Source: Marisa cornuarietis
Taxonomy: Eukaryota > Mollusca > Gastropoda > Architaenioglossa > Ampullariidae
NCBI GenBank assembly: GCA_004794655.1
Contig: SMMW01000575.1
Span: 14,707,001-14,771,000 of the forward strand
Direction of reading: 5' to 3'
Length of the DNA stretch: 64,000 bases
Position numbers and translations under genes: made by a program. The notes beneath the pieces are model-generated. The model did not search any database. It saw only the letters and a program-made list of their open reading frames with translations, and was not told where the DNA came from. Positions 63,788 to 64,000 of this stretch are shown here, piece after piece. Each line of letters begins with the position of its first letter. Positions within the stretch are counted from its first letter, which is position 1.

Positions 63788-64000
63788 CAGGACGCCAGGC
63801 GCCGTCATGCAGGCGGCGTTAGTGCCCTCGGTATCTCATTTAGTCGGCGACTCTTAACAAACGACATTTAGTTTTGAGTTTTGATTTGTCTTTGTTGAAT
63901 TTCTGGATATAAAACTATTCCTGTCTTTGATTTTTGACTGGATGGTGTGCTCTCTTGCTTGTCTGATATGCTAATTAATGTTCTTTCCTCTTCTGCTTTT

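Noticed and set aside
1..64000. CRISPR arrays, operons, prokaryotic terminators or plasmid features
   Set aside because: The tandem repeats are microsatellites or LINE-internal, and gene structure and transposons are those of an animal genome.

Overview
The window is animal nuclear DNA, most likely from a mollusc and probably a gastropod. This is inferred from intron-containing coding sequence, abundant GT/AC and tri- and tetranucleotide microsatellites, a tRNA-derived SINE with its target duplication, non-LTR retrotransposons of several clades, and pogo/Tigger-like inverted-repeat elements. Nothing looks bacterial: there are no operons, no CRISPR array and no prokaryotic mobile element. Most short open frames are chance frames, often running through microsatellites.

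Only one convincing host-gene piece is present. It is the first coding exon (minus strand, 33461 down to 33002) of a cholecystokinin/sulfakinin-type class A GPCR. The exon ends at a strong GTAAGT splice donor inside TM3. The remaining exons were not found in the window.

Mobile-element layout. 1-22 kb is mostly unassigned DNA with microsatellites, a 0.18 kb direct duplication (9298-9478 and 10825-11010) and a minus-strand L2-like 3' tail near 9.55 kb. A 5.7 kb L1/Tx1-like LINE lies on the minus strand at 22970-28699. It is nested inside the 3' end of an older plus-strand CR1/L2-like element, with a 15-bp target duplication. Its reverse-transcriptase frame is intact over 892 codons, but its endonuclease frame carries an internal deletion and a frameshift. 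The GPCR exon lies at 33.0-33.5 kb and another L2-like tail at 39.5-39.9 kb. 43.5-53.8 kb is a transposon-rich district with two pogo/Tigger-like non-autonomous elements, a long decayed RTE-like LINE on the plus strand, an RTE-like relic on the minus strand and two RTE-like 3' ends. From 58.7 to 64 kb there is a decayed minus-strand coding stretch I cannot name, a SINE with a 15-bp duplication, an L2-like 3' end with an in-frame 39-bp tandem amplification, and a 255-bp MITE.

I did not find a new multi-gene system. The observations most worth checking are the nested LINE insertion, the in-frame tandem repeat in the L2 reverse transcriptase, the unnamed decayed coding stretch at 58.9-59.6 kb, the MITE and its related terminus inside the LINE, and the isolated GPCR exon.
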